Virus record (IMG/VR): IMGVR_UViG_3300028392_000188
Location: 1-33,725 of that record
Direction: 5' to 3' (one strand)
From: a virus
DNA length: 33,725 nt
Shown here: piece by piece, positions 15,658 to 21,655 of the stretch
Layout of the letters: each line of letters starts with the position of its first letter
How positions within the stretch are numbered: the stretch's first letter is position 1
Position numbers and translations under genes: made by a program
The notes under the pieces: generated by a model
What the model was told of the DNA's origin: nothing
Seen by the model: the letters and a program-made list of their open reading frames with translations, nothing else
The model's database searches: none

Positions 15658-15981
15658 ATGGAACGCCGACAGATTTTGTCTGAAGCAATTGAATTGACCG
15701 AAGCCGACCGCAACATTCAGCATGGCGAACCACGCGAGAACCACGAACGCATTGCGGGGATTTGGTCGGTAATCCTTGGGCAACCGATTACAGCTCACCA
15801 GGTTGCGCTGTGTATGGCTGGGATGAAACTGGCGCGACTTGCCTACAATCCCAATCTGCTCGATTCCTACATCGACGGGGCAGCCTACTTGGCGATTGCT
15901 GGCGAGATTGCTACCGACAAGCCAAAGCCCGAATGCACCGGATACGACCCCCAATCGTTGGAATGTGACTGCTGTCGCTAG
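15658..15981 (+). CDS. DUF6378-like phage protein
   Basis: 107 aa. It has the pattern I associate with DUF6378: AxxLTEADRNIQHGEPRENHERIAGIW, then LGQPITAHQVALCMAGMKLARL and LLDSYIDGAAYLAIAGEIA. His/Glu residues in helices suggest an all-alpha, possibly metal-binding fold of the MazG/dUTPase-like kind, but catalytic function is not established. It ends in a cysteine cluster (ECDCCR). This is the last gene before the terminator at 16021, hence the end of its transcription unit. Confidence 0.6.
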   Translation: MERRQILSEAIELTEADRNIQHGEPRENHERIAGIWSVILGQPITAHQVALCMAGMKLARLAYNPNLLDSYIDGAAYLAIAGEIATDKPKPECTGYDPQSLECDCCR

Positions 15982-16020
15982 TGTTGATTTATAACTGAAT
16001 AGCCTTTCAGGGCATAGCGT

Positions 16021-16070
16021 GAAACCCCCAGAATGATGTCCGGACGGATTGAATCTGGGGGTTTCTTTGT
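16021..16070 (+). terminator. Rho-independent terminator
   Basis: GAAACCCCCAGA (16021-16032) pairs perfectly with TCTGGGGGTTTC (16054-16065), a 12-bp stem with a 21-nt loop that itself can fold (GTCCGGAC). TTTGT follows. It lies 39 nt after the DUF6378-like stop and closes the lysis/modification block, separating it from the early region. Confidence 0.9.
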
Positions 16071-16107
16071 GTTACCAAACTGTTATAAAAATACTTTCCA
16101 AATGTGC

Positions 16108-16135
16108 TTGCGTGGGGGTTCGATAGGCGTATTGT
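16108..16135 (+). promoter_or_regulatory. Candidate early promoter
   Basis: TTGCGT (16108-16113) and TATTGT (16130-16135) are spaced by 16 nt and resemble -35 and -10 elements. It lies between the strong terminator and the first early gene at 16180, where a new promoter is needed. Upstream DNA is A/T-rich (GTTATAAAAATAC). The match is imperfect, so this is a candidate only. Confidence 0.45.
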
Positions 16136-16179
16136 TGTTCTTGTCAGGACAAGCTGACACAAGGACGAAGGACAAGAAA

Positions 16180-16392
16180 ATGGAACTCAATACAAACACT
16201 GCACTAGTTAAAGAAATTTCAAATTGGGCAAAAACCAACTGGAAGCACGCTGAAACTGGTGATTTAGAAGCGTTGATTTTTGAAGCGTTTGATCAGATAA
16301 CTGATGATTTAGAAAATGGCGAAACAGGTGTTTTTGAATTACGAGCAAATGAAACTGTCAGTGGCCGTCCAGAAACTTTGTCGGTGTTTTAA
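16180..16392 (+). CDS. Acidic 70-aa early protein
   Basis: First gene of the early block. The start is fixed by AAGGACAA (16168-16175), 4 nt before the ATG; the frame continues upstream through the terminator but that part is not coding. The protein is strongly acidic (14 Asp/Glu against 5 Lys/Arg by eye), helical at first (NTALVKEISNWAKTNW, then ALIFEAFDQITDDL), then beta-like (GVFELRANETVSGRPE). No family recognised. Small acidic proteins expressed first often counter host defences or take over host enzymes; this is a hypothesis from position and charge. Confidence 0.65.
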   Translation: MELNTNTALVKEISNWAKTNWKHAETGDLEALIFEAFDQITDDLENGETGVFELRANETVSGRPETLSVF

Positions 16393-16394
16393 TC

Positions 16395-16655
16395 ATGGAA
16401 TTCTCAACCAACATTCACGACTGGATTGCATTCCTGCCAACGCTGACAATTGTTGGGGTATCATTCGTCCTAGGACGTTTGTGGGAATACTTGCGCGTCA
16501 ATGGGACGAACGATTCTCGCATTGAATCCGCAAGACTGAAACGTCAACTTCTCGCCAGTCATGTCCAGACTGGCGTTCGCGTGGACGCTCGCCATTCCTT
16601 GTCCGGTGCGCTTGAGCGTCCACGCACCCACACCCACATTCGGGCGGTGAAGTAG
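16395..16655 (+). CDS. Small one-TM early membrane protein
   Basis: 86 aa starting two bases after the previous stop. One transmembrane segment (WIAFLPTLTIVGVSFVLGRLW, about residues 10-30) is followed by a basic, His/Arg-rich cytoplasmic tail (RIESARLKRQLLASHVQTGVRV, then RPRTHTHIRAVK). Not recognised. Early membrane proteins of this size can act in superinfection exclusion or host membrane takeover; nothing in the sequence decides this. Confidence 0.5.
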   Translation: MEFSTNIHDWIAFLPTLTIVGVSFVLGRLWEYLRVNGTNDSRIESARLKRQLLASHVQTGVRVDARHSLSGALERPRTHTHIRAVK

Positions 16656-16657
16656 TC

Positions 16658-16738
16658 ATGATGTGTGGCGACTGCCTAACCAACATGGTGTGGTCATCGG
16701 TCAAGAACCGTTGGGTTTGTCGGCGGTGTGGATCATGA
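16658..16738 (+). CDS. 26-aa zinc-ribbon microprotein
   Basis: A tiny frame starting with two ATGs (16658, 16661). It encodes CGDC near the N-terminus and CRRC near the C-terminus, with 16 residues between (LTNMVWSSVKNRWVCRRC includes the second pair). This CxxC...CxxC spacing is a minimal zinc ribbon. Its stop overlaps the next start (ATGA), and it begins 2 nt after the previous stop, so it fits the coupled gene chain exactly. It could bind nucleic acid or a host protein. It is too short for gene-finding programs, so easily missed. Confidence 0.6.
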   Translation: MMCGDCLTNMVWSSVKNRWVCRRCGS

Positions 16739-16944
16739 AAATGAAACCAGAGATTGCCCGTTGCGCTTGCGACTCAAGCTGCAAATGCCGAACGGTCACC
16801 GAACAGATACAGCGCAAGCAACTGAAGCGCATTCGCGAAGTGGTAGCCGAACTACAACACAACCTGAACGTGTCCCCTGATGGCGCTGTGAGCCTGGACT
16901 ACATCACCCAACGACTAACCGACGCATTGGAAACCCAACGATGA
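16735..16944 (+). CDS. Small Cys-cluster protein
   Basis: 69 aa from the ATG at 16735 (overlapping the microprotein stop). The N-terminus carries CACDSSCKC (about residues 10-18), a tight cysteine group able to bind zinc or an iron-sulphur cluster. Then comes a long helical part with heptad character (IQRKQLKRIREVVAELQHNL) and a C-terminal YITQRLTDALETQR. It overlaps the resolvase start by ATGA. Not recognised; perhaps a small regulatory or recombination accessory protein. Confidence 0.55.
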   Translation: MKMKPEIARCACDSSCKCRTVTEQIQRKQLKRIREVVAELQHNLNVSPDGAVSLDYITQRLTDALETQR

Positions 16945-17282
16945 GCAAGAACAAAGCCAAAGGCACATCCGCGGAAACTGCCGTGGTGAACTATCTGAAC
17001 GCCAACGGTTTCCCACATGCTGAACGTCGAGCATTGGCAGGGATCAACGACAAAGGCGACGTTGGCGGAATCCCGTTCGTTGTTATCGAAGTCAAAGCCC
17101 ACCGGACTTACACCATCCCAGCCTGGATGAAAGAACTGGCAACCGAAAAGGCAAACGCCAAAGCCAAGACAGCGTTCCTAGTGGTCAAGCCCAACGGGGT
17201 TGGCACAGCCAACACTGGCAACTGGTGGGCAATCATGCCATTGGCCGACATGACCGAACTTATGAAAGAAGCTGGACGATGA
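16941..17282 (+). CDS. Holliday-junction resolvase-like nuclease
   Basis: 113 aa of the PD-(D/E)xK class. Visible residues: KGTSAE with E12 at the start, GD40 in INDKGDVGG, and E50-V-K52 in FVVIEVKAH, followed by a helix with Lys and Ala. This arrangement (Glu, GD, ExK) matches archaeal Hjc-type and phage resolvases that cut four-way DNA junctions during recombination or packaging. A VRR-NUC-like nuclease is the alternative. It is coupled by ATGA to genes on both sides. Confidence 0.75.
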   Translation: MSKNKAKGTSAETAVVNYLNANGFPHAERRALAGINDKGDVGGIPFVVIEVKAHRTYTIPAWMKELATEKANAKAKTAFLVVKPNGVGTANTGNWWAIMPLADMTELMKEAGR

Positions 17283-17704
17283 ACTATCCGCCACGACCAA
17301 CGGCAATCCTTGGGCAACTGCCCGACCTGCCATTGGCTGCCTGCATGTTCACCAAGAATCCTGACCTATTCTTCCCAACGGCTGCGGTCGTTGCCAATCG
17401 AACACTTCGGCAAATCGCCGACCTTTGTTCCGGATGTGAAGAAAATGTCAGATGTTTGGAGTACGCTCTGGAACACAACATCAAGGAAGGGTTCTGGGGT
17501 GGCATATCGCCACAGGATCGAGCCGAGATGAAACCACGGTCAAATCGTCGCCAGCGTGGCGATTCGGTGAAAGCGGTGGACAGACTTCTAGCATTGGGCA
17601 TGACGCTAGAACGAGCCTGTGACGAACAAGGCATACTGGTTGACTCATACAAGACCAACAAATACCGCAACTCCAACAAACCAAAAGGACAAGACAATGA
17701 ATAA
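17279..17704 (+). CDS. whiB: WhiB-family iron-sulphur regulator
   Basis: 141 aa starting at the ATG at 17279. Four cysteines are placed as in WhiB proteins (C22, C50, C53, C59: C-x27-C-x2-C-x5-C) and would hold a [4Fe-4S] cluster. GFWGGIS (residues 71-77) is the family's G(V/I)WGG turn that contacts sigma factor. It is followed by a basic stretch (KPRSNRRQR) and an extra C-terminal helical segment (AVDRLLALGMTLERACDEQGI) that resembles an HTH unit and is absent from most WhiB proteins. WhiB is confined to Actinobacteria and their phages, so this is the main host clue. It probably redirects host transcription. Confidence 0.85.
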   Translation: MNYPPRPTAILGQLPDLPLAACMFTKNPDLFFPTAAVVANRTLRQIADLCSGCEENVRCLEYALEHNIKEGFWGGISPQDRAEMKPRSNRRQRGDSVKAVDRLLALGMTLERACDEQGILVDSYKTNKYRNSNKPKGQDNE

Positions 17705-17933
17705 CTTTTTTATCGCATTCGCCATACTGCTTGCCGGACTCATTCTTGGTTATCAGCTCGGCGACATCATGGCATGGCGCAAGGCCAGCCGAATGATTGA
17801 CCAGCGCAAGAAACTCGACCGCGAGAATGCGCTCAAGTTTCAAGCCAAGATTGCTCAAGAAGCAACCCCAGTCTTTGACCAGTTTGTCAAAGAAACCACA
17901 TTCGCCCAGCGCGACCAGACTCCACTAATTTAA
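17697..17933 (+). CDS. Small one-TM protein with coiled tail
   Basis: 78 aa. AAGGACAA (17685-17692) lies 4 nt before the ATG, so longer upstream readings of the frame are unlikely. One N-terminal TM segment (FFIAFAILLAGLILGYQLG) is followed by a charged helical tail (RKASRMIDQRKKLDRENALKF, then AKIAQEATPVFDQFVKE). Not recognised. Anchored coiled-coil proteins may organise replication at the membrane; this is conjecture. Confidence 0.55.
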   Translation: MNNFFIAFAILLAGLILGYQLGDIMAWRKASRMIDQRKKLDRENALKFQAKIAQEATPVFDQFVKETTFAQRDQTPLI

Positions 17934-17942
17934 GGACAAGAT

Positions 17943-18266
17943 ATGAGCATGCAAGTTGATATTGACACAATCGCGCTGGATCCAGATGTGGCGCGTTATG
18001 TGTTGGAATACAAGAAACTCAAACTCGAACAGAAGCAACTCGAAGAACAGATTGCCGACGCTCGCGGTCGTATCGAATCAGCGATGGGCGATTCCAAGAT
18101 TGCGTTGGTCGATGGTGCACCGGCGGTTCGCTGGGCAACAGTTGAATCCGAGCGTTTCGACGTCAAGAAGGCTCGCGAGATTCTTCCACCGCAGGTTCTT
18201 GATGTGCTACTGGTGAAGTCAATCAGTAAGCGGTTCACGCTCATTGACGGTTCGGATTCTTACTAA
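17943..18266 (+). CDS. Coiled-coil protein of the recombination/exonuclease module
   Basis: 107 aa with AAGGACAA 3 nt upstream of the ATG. The N-terminal half is a clear coiled coil (ARYVLEYKKLKLEQKQLEEQIADARGRIESAMGD). The C-terminal half has a beta/helical part with VDGAPAVRWATVESERFDVKKAREILPP. That motif recurs in small phage proteins encoded beside YqaJ/Cas4-type exonucleases, as here (exonuclease two genes downstream). Probably a recombination accessory factor; the molecular role is unknown. Confidence 0.6.
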   Translation: MSMQVDIDTIALDPDVARYVLEYKKLKLEQKQLEEQIADARGRIESAMGDSKIALVDGAPAVRWATVESERFDVKKAREILPPQVLDVLLVKSISKRFTLIDGSDSY

Positions 18267-18523
18267 TGAGAAACCCATTCCGCCGCCATCGCCGAAGCGA
18301 TGATTTGTTCATCAGTCTTGAAACCCACAACAAGGTTCAAGCACAGTTGGAATTTGCCCTTCAAGGTTGGGACAGAACCATTGAATTGGTCGATGACCAG
18401 CAACGAGCATTGAACAAGATTGCCGAGCTGGCTAAGCAAATGAACGACCACAAGCACAGCACAAATTCGGAATTCTACGCGGTCAAGATACTCGACGCTA
18501 TAAAGGGTGAGAAGAATGTTTGA
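18266..18523 (+). CDS. Small helical hypothetical protein
   Basis: 85 aa, overlapping the previous gene by TAATG and running 8 nt into the exonuclease start. It begins with a basic N-terminus (RNPFRRHRRSDD) and continues as a helical, charged protein (KVQAQLEFALQGWDRTIELVDDQQRALNKIAELAKQM). No cysteines, TM segments or known motifs. The basic head could bind DNA. Its position between the coiled-coil protein and the exonuclease suggests a shared recombination role; not established. Confidence 0.5.
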   Translation: MRNPFRRHRRSDDLFISLETHNKVQAQLEFALQGWDRTIELVDDQQRALNKIAELAKQMNDHKHSTNSEFYAVKILDAIKGEKNV

Positions 18524-19265
18524 AGCACCAGGCACAAGCCCAGAACGCGAACTGCGCGAAACCTTGACCGCCGCCATCAAGAAACGGTCGTCAGGTTCCA
18601 CCCGGTCACGCCAGACAGATATCGGGCCGAGCGAAGTTGGCGAACAATGCGTTCGGAAACTTTCTTATCGAATGCTGGGTTGGGAAAAGACCAACACCGA
18701 TACCGACCCATGGGCGTCAACCAGTGGCACAGCAATTCACGCCTATCTGGCCGACGTATTCAAGCGCGACAATGACAAGAAAAACCCGCGTTGGATTATT
18801 GAAACAAAAGTCCAAGTGACCCCAACCCTTGCCGGGTCGGTTGACCTGTTCGACACCCAATTGGGCATGGTCATTGACCACAAATGTGTTGGCGCTAGCA
18901 GCATGAAGAAGGCGCGAGAGTCTGGCCCAAGCCATCAACAATTGGTTCAGTTGAACTTGTACGCCTACGGATTCAAACAACAAGGATTCGATGTCAAAAC
19001 AATTGCTTTGGCGTTCTATCCGTTCGGCGGATTCCTAACCGGTTCCAACGGACTTCACACCTGGGTTGGCGACTACGATGAACAGATTGCGCTGGACGCC
19101 ATTAGTCGTTTGAATGACATCAAACTATTGGTGGCAACCCTTGACCCCGAAACAAACCCCGAGCGTTGGGCAATGATTCCAGCAACCGAATCTTATTTGT
19201 GCAGTTGGTGTCCATGGTTCCTGCCAGGTTCCGAAGACCTATCCAAAGGATGTGGCAAACAATGA
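18516..19265 (+). CDS. Cas4/RecB-like exonuclease with four-Cys cluster
   Basis: 249 aa from the ATG at 18516; the in-frame GTG at 18507 is less likely, since AAGGG sits 8-9 nt before the ATG. PD-(D/E)xK nuclease residues are H75 (GTAIH), D110 (GSVDLFD), D121-x-K123 (IDHK) and Q145 in QLNLYAYG. C45 plus the C-terminal C229, C232 and C246 match the [4Fe-4S]-binding layout of Cas4 and AddB. It would resect DNA ends for recombination with the putative ssDNA-binding protein nearby. There is no CRISPR array in the window, so this is a phage recombination nuclease rather than an adaptation enzyme. Confidence 0.82.
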   Translation: MFEAPGTSPERELRETLTAAIKKRSSGSTRSRQTDIGPSEVGEQCVRKLSYRMLGWEKTNTDTDPWASTSGTAIHAYLADVFKRDNDKKNPRWIIETKVQVTPTLAGSVDLFDTQLGMVIDHKCVGASSMKKARESGPSHQQLVQLNLYAYGFKQQGFDVKTIALAFYPFGGFLTGSNGLHTWVGDYDEQIALDAISRLNDIKLLVATLDPETNPERWAMIPATESYLCSWCPWFLPGSEDLSKGCGKQ

Positions 19266-19444
19266 AATGGTTTTATCTGATAACCACAACCGCCGTCGGT
19301 TGGGTATCTGAAACAGTTGGGAAGATTGTCAACCGCGTTGACTACACGTCACAGCTCGTGGATCCTTACGACATATTCACCGACGATGAAGCAACCACCG
19401 AACCTGACTTCGACACCGACGCCGCACTACGAAACGCACAATAG
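19262..19444 (+). CDS. Small acidic hypothetical protein
   Basis: 60 aa, overlapping the exonuclease stop by ATGA; longer upstream reading of this frame lies in the exonuclease gene and is not used. The N-terminus is hydrophobic (WFYLITTTAVGWVSETVG, possibly a weak TM or amphipathic helix). The rest is acidic (PYDIFTDDEATTEPDFDTDAA). Not recognised. Its compact size and acidic end recall small interaction proteins in early operons. Confidence 0.5.
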   Translation: MKWFYLITTTAVGWVSETVGKIVNRVDYTSQLVDPYDIFTDDEATTEPDFDTDAALRNAQ

Positions 19445-19502
19445 ACCACCGCTGGCAACCGTCAGCGGCACAACCAAACAACAACAGGAAGAAGGACAAG
19501 AA

Positions 19503-19985
19503 ATGTCTTTTGAAGCACCAAGCCAGTCCAGTATCGGGCCGAAGCCGGCAGACCTACAAGGCCACCTGCTCATTGTGAAGCCCACCGAATACAAGTCAGG
19601 AATTGTCACCAGCCTTGGCGACGCTGAAGCAATTCAGTGTGATGTCATTGACCTTGACACCAATGAAGAACACAGCGACGTTCTATTCTTCAACGTCGGT
19701 TTGCGTTCAGGTTTGAAGTCAAAGATTGGTTCGCAGGTACTGACCCGCATTGGTCAAGGAACCGCCAAAGCAGGCAAATCCGCACCATGGATCCTGATTG
19801 ACGCAACCACCGACACAGCGGACGTGGCCAAGGCAACCGCCTACATCACCGCCAAGGCAACCGGCACATTGGCAGCACCGGCAACGCCAACGGCAACCGT
19901 CACACCTGAAGCAATCGCTTCTGTTGTTGACATCAATGACCCAGCAATCCAAGCATTGTTGGCAAAGGTTCAGGCAAAAGCCTGA
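19503..19985 (+). CDS. Putative ssDNA-binding / OB-fold recombination protein
   Basis: 160 aa, with AAGGACAA (19492-19499) 3 nt before the ATG. It begins MSFEAPSQSSIGPKPADLQG, then HLLIVKPTEYKSGIVTSLGD, VLFFNVGLRSGLKSKIGSQV, and LTRIGQGTAKAGKSAPWILI. This beta-strand-rich pattern is one I recall from actinophage proteins placed beside Cas4-type exonucleases and thought to bind single strands. The C-terminal third is Ala/Thr/Pro-rich linker plus a final helix. It is the partner expected for the exonuclease. OB-fold identity is inferred from pattern, not proven. Confidence 0.58.
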   Translation: MSFEAPSQSSIGPKPADLQGHLLIVKPTEYKSGIVTSLGDAEAIQCDVIDLDTNEEHSDVLFFNVGLRSGLKSKIGSQVLTRIGQGTAKAGKSAPWILIDATTDTADVAKATAYITAKATGTLAAPATPTATVTPEAIASVVDINDPAIQALLAKVQAKA

Positions 19986-19997
19986 TTCCAGGGGAAC

Positions 19998-20035
19998 GTG
20001 AACGGTTGTCGGACTCCTTGCCGGCAACCGTTCAC
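19998..20035 (+). other. Perfect long inverted repeat (attenuator or operator)
   Basis: A 15-bp stem with one G-U pair: GTGAACGGTTGTCGG (19998-20012) against CCGGCAACCGTTCAC (20021-20035), with an 8-nt loop. It lies between the putative ssDNA-binding gene and the next coding start at 20055, with AAGGACAA right after it. There is no T run downstream, so it is either a Rho-independent-like pause or attenuator without U-tract, or a binding site for a dimeric regulator. Confidence 0.75.
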
Positions 20036-20054
20036 ACCACTAAAGGACAAACAC

Positions 20055-20294
20055 ATGACATCAGAACACACCCACCCAGACATGGCGAAAGCCATGATCC
20101 GCGAATCAAAAGAAGTAATTGCCGCGGGCAATCAGCTTCTAGAAATGGTCGAAACACTTGCCGGACGTATTGGGCAGATTCGAGCATTACATCCACATCA
20201 CGAATCTTTGGTTGACGAAAACAAAGACTGGTGCGGTGGCTGTGACGAATTCTGGCCTTGCCAAACGATTCAAATCATTGGTGAGAAATCATGA
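20055..20294 (+). CDS. Small CxxC protein
   Basis: 79 aa with AAGGACAA (20043-20050) 4 nt before the ATG; the frame's upstream GTG falls inside the hairpin and is not used. The N-terminal part is helical (MAKAMIRESKEVIAAGNQLLEMVETLAGRIGQIRAL). The C-terminal CGGCDEFWPCQTI is a cysteine motif found in small actinophage proteins and may bind zinc with the upstream His residues (HPHHE). Function unknown. Confidence 0.6.
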   Translation: MTSEHTHPDMAKAMIRESKEVIAAGNQLLEMVETLAGRIGQIRALHPHHESLVDENKDWCGGCDEFWPCQTIQIIGEKS

Positions 20295-20401
20295 CCATTG
20301 CGCCATTGAGACCATTGAAAGTTGACCAACCGAACGTCATCCCCGACCCTGAATGGTGGGAAGATGACGAACCCGACGAACCAGACAAGGACACCAAATG
20401 A
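20291..20401 (+). CDS. 36-aa acidic microprotein
   Basis: A short frame fitted precisely between its neighbours: its ATG overlaps the previous stop (ATGA), and its stop overlaps the next start (ATGA). It has MTIAPLRPLKVDQPNVIPDP followed by an acidic Trp-containing tail (EWWEDDEPDEPDKDTK). The coupling on both sides supports translation. The composition is that of a disordered, negatively charged peptide that could bind a basic or nucleic-acid-binding partner. Not recognised. Confidence 0.55.
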   Translation: MTIAPLRPLKVDQPNVIPDPEWWEDDEPDEPDKDTK

Positions 20402-20580
20402 GCAACAATGAACTTGCCGAACAAATCATTGACCGGTTCACGCCAGTCGCGTTCACCTGCGAATGCAAAGGAACCCACCCAAGTTGCAAAGACACAATTG
20501 AAACCCCATACGCTTTCGCACAAGCGGAAACGGTTAGGCGCATTGCCGAATGGATCAAGACCCTAGACGGCAATCAATGA
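20398..20580 (+). CDS. Small hypothetical protein with Cys motif
   Basis: 60 aa, coupled by ATGA to the genes on both sides. It has a helical start (NELAEQIIDRF), a central TCECKGTHPSCK (three cysteines and a His, able to bind zinc), then a helical end (AFAQAETVRRIAEWIKTL). Not recognised; one of a run of short coupled genes that may form one multi-protein unit. Confidence 0.5.
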   Translation: MSNNELAEQIIDRFTPVAFTCECKGTHPSCKDTIETPYAFAQAETVRRIAEWIKTLDGNQ

Positions 20581-20831
20581 ACCGTTGGTTCATTCAAACT
20601 TTGCACCCGCAACACAAAGACAACCTAGACAAACTGTGGTGGGCAATTGCGCGAGCTGTGAAAATGGGCAGCACCAAAACACAACTGGCGAACTGGCGAA
20701 TCATTGACGTCAACCAAGCAACATGGTTGCTGGGACAAGACGCCAGAGAAACCGCAATCGGAACAGTCTTCGTCTATGCCTACACTGGCATTGACCAAAT
20801 ATCAGAAGTAACAGGACAGGATTATTCGTGA
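20577..20831 (+). CDS. Small hypothetical protein
   Basis: 84 aa from the ATG at 20577 (ATGA overlap). It is mixed alpha/beta with Trp and Lys (MNRWFIQTLHPQHKDNLDKLWWAIARA is split by a polar turn) and ends in FVYAYTGIDQISEVTGQDYS. There is no cysteine cluster or TM segment. It overlaps the GTG start of the PP-loop protein. Function unknown. Confidence 0.5.
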   Translation: MNRWFIQTLHPQHKDNLDKLWWAIARAVKMGSTKTQLANWRIIDVNQATWLLGQDARETAIGTVFVYAYTGIDQISEVTGQDYS

Positions 20832-21655
20832 AACATGTTGTGATGTTTAGCGGTGGGATTGGCTCATGGGCAACCGCCAAACGTGTATCCAAACAACATG
20901 GAACTGACAACATGGTTTTGTTATTTAGCGACGTCAAAGGCGAAAACCCTGACCCAAATGTGGGCGAGGATCCTGACACATACCGATTCATTGAAGAAGC
21001 GGCCAAAAACATTGGTGCCGAATTAGTCATTGTCAAAGACGGTCGAGATATTTGGCAAGTATTTGCAGACAAAAGATTCTTGGGCAATAGCCGTCTGGCG
21101 TCATGTTCTCACGAATTGAAACAGAAACCGGCGCGAAAATGGTTGGATGAAAATTGCGACCCTGAATCAACAATTGTTTATGTGGGAATTGACTGGACTG
21201 AAACACACCGCGTTCCATCCATTGTGCGCAACTACCAGCCATACACAGCACTTGCGCCATTGACCGAACCACCATATTTGGACAAGTCAGAAATGATTGC
21301 CTGGGCAGAATCAGAAGGTTTGAAATCGCCAAGACTTTACGAACTAGGATTCTCACACAACAATTGCGGTGGCGGTTGTGTCCGAGCTGGTCAAGCACAA
21401 TTCAAAAAACTTTTTACAGTAATGCCAGACAGATTTGCTGTCTGGGAACAAAATGAACAAAAAATGCGTGACCTTTTGGGTGATGTGTCAATCTTGACCG
21501 AAGTGGTCAAAGGCGAAAAACAACGACTAACATTGACAACCTTGCGCGAAAGAGTAGAAAACCAACAACCACTGTTTGACGAATTAGATTTCGGCGGATG
21601 TGGCTGCTTTGTAGATGAAGAAATTGACCCAGAATTAGAAAAGGACAAAGAATGA
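20828..21655 (+). CDS. PAPS-reductase-family PP-loop protein
   Basis: 275 aa from a GTG overlapping the previous stop. The PP-loop MFSGGIGSWATAKR (SGGxxS, about residues 8-13) is the ATP-pyrophosphatase signature of the adenine-nucleotide alpha-hydrolase/PAPS reductase group. A middle ASCSHELKQKPARKWL and a later HNNCGGGCVRAGQAQFKKL carry cysteines used in related phage proteins. It ends with another cysteine pair (GGCGCF). Relatives include DndC-type DNA sulphur-modification enzymes and tRNA thiolases, as well as many orphan phage proteins. The substrate is unknown; nucleic-acid modification is the leading guess. Confidence 0.72.
   Translation: MKHVVMFSGGIGSWATAKRVSKQHGTDNMVLLFSDVKGENPDPNVGEDPDTYRFIEEAAKNIGAELVIVKDGRDIWQVFADKRFLGNSRLASCSHELKQKPARKWLDENCDPESTIVYVGIDWTETHRVPSIVRNYQPYTALAPLTEPPYLDKSEMIAWAESEGLKSPRLYELGFSHNNCGGGCVRAGQAQFKKLFTVMPDRFAVWEQNEQKMRDLLGDVSILTEVVKGEKQRLTLTTLRERVENQQPLFDELDFGGCGCFVDEEIDPELEKDKE

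Noticed and set aside
18516-19265. Cas4 as part of a CRISPR adaptation system
   Set aside because: No Cas1/Cas2, no repeat array. The neighbours are recombination-type phage genes.
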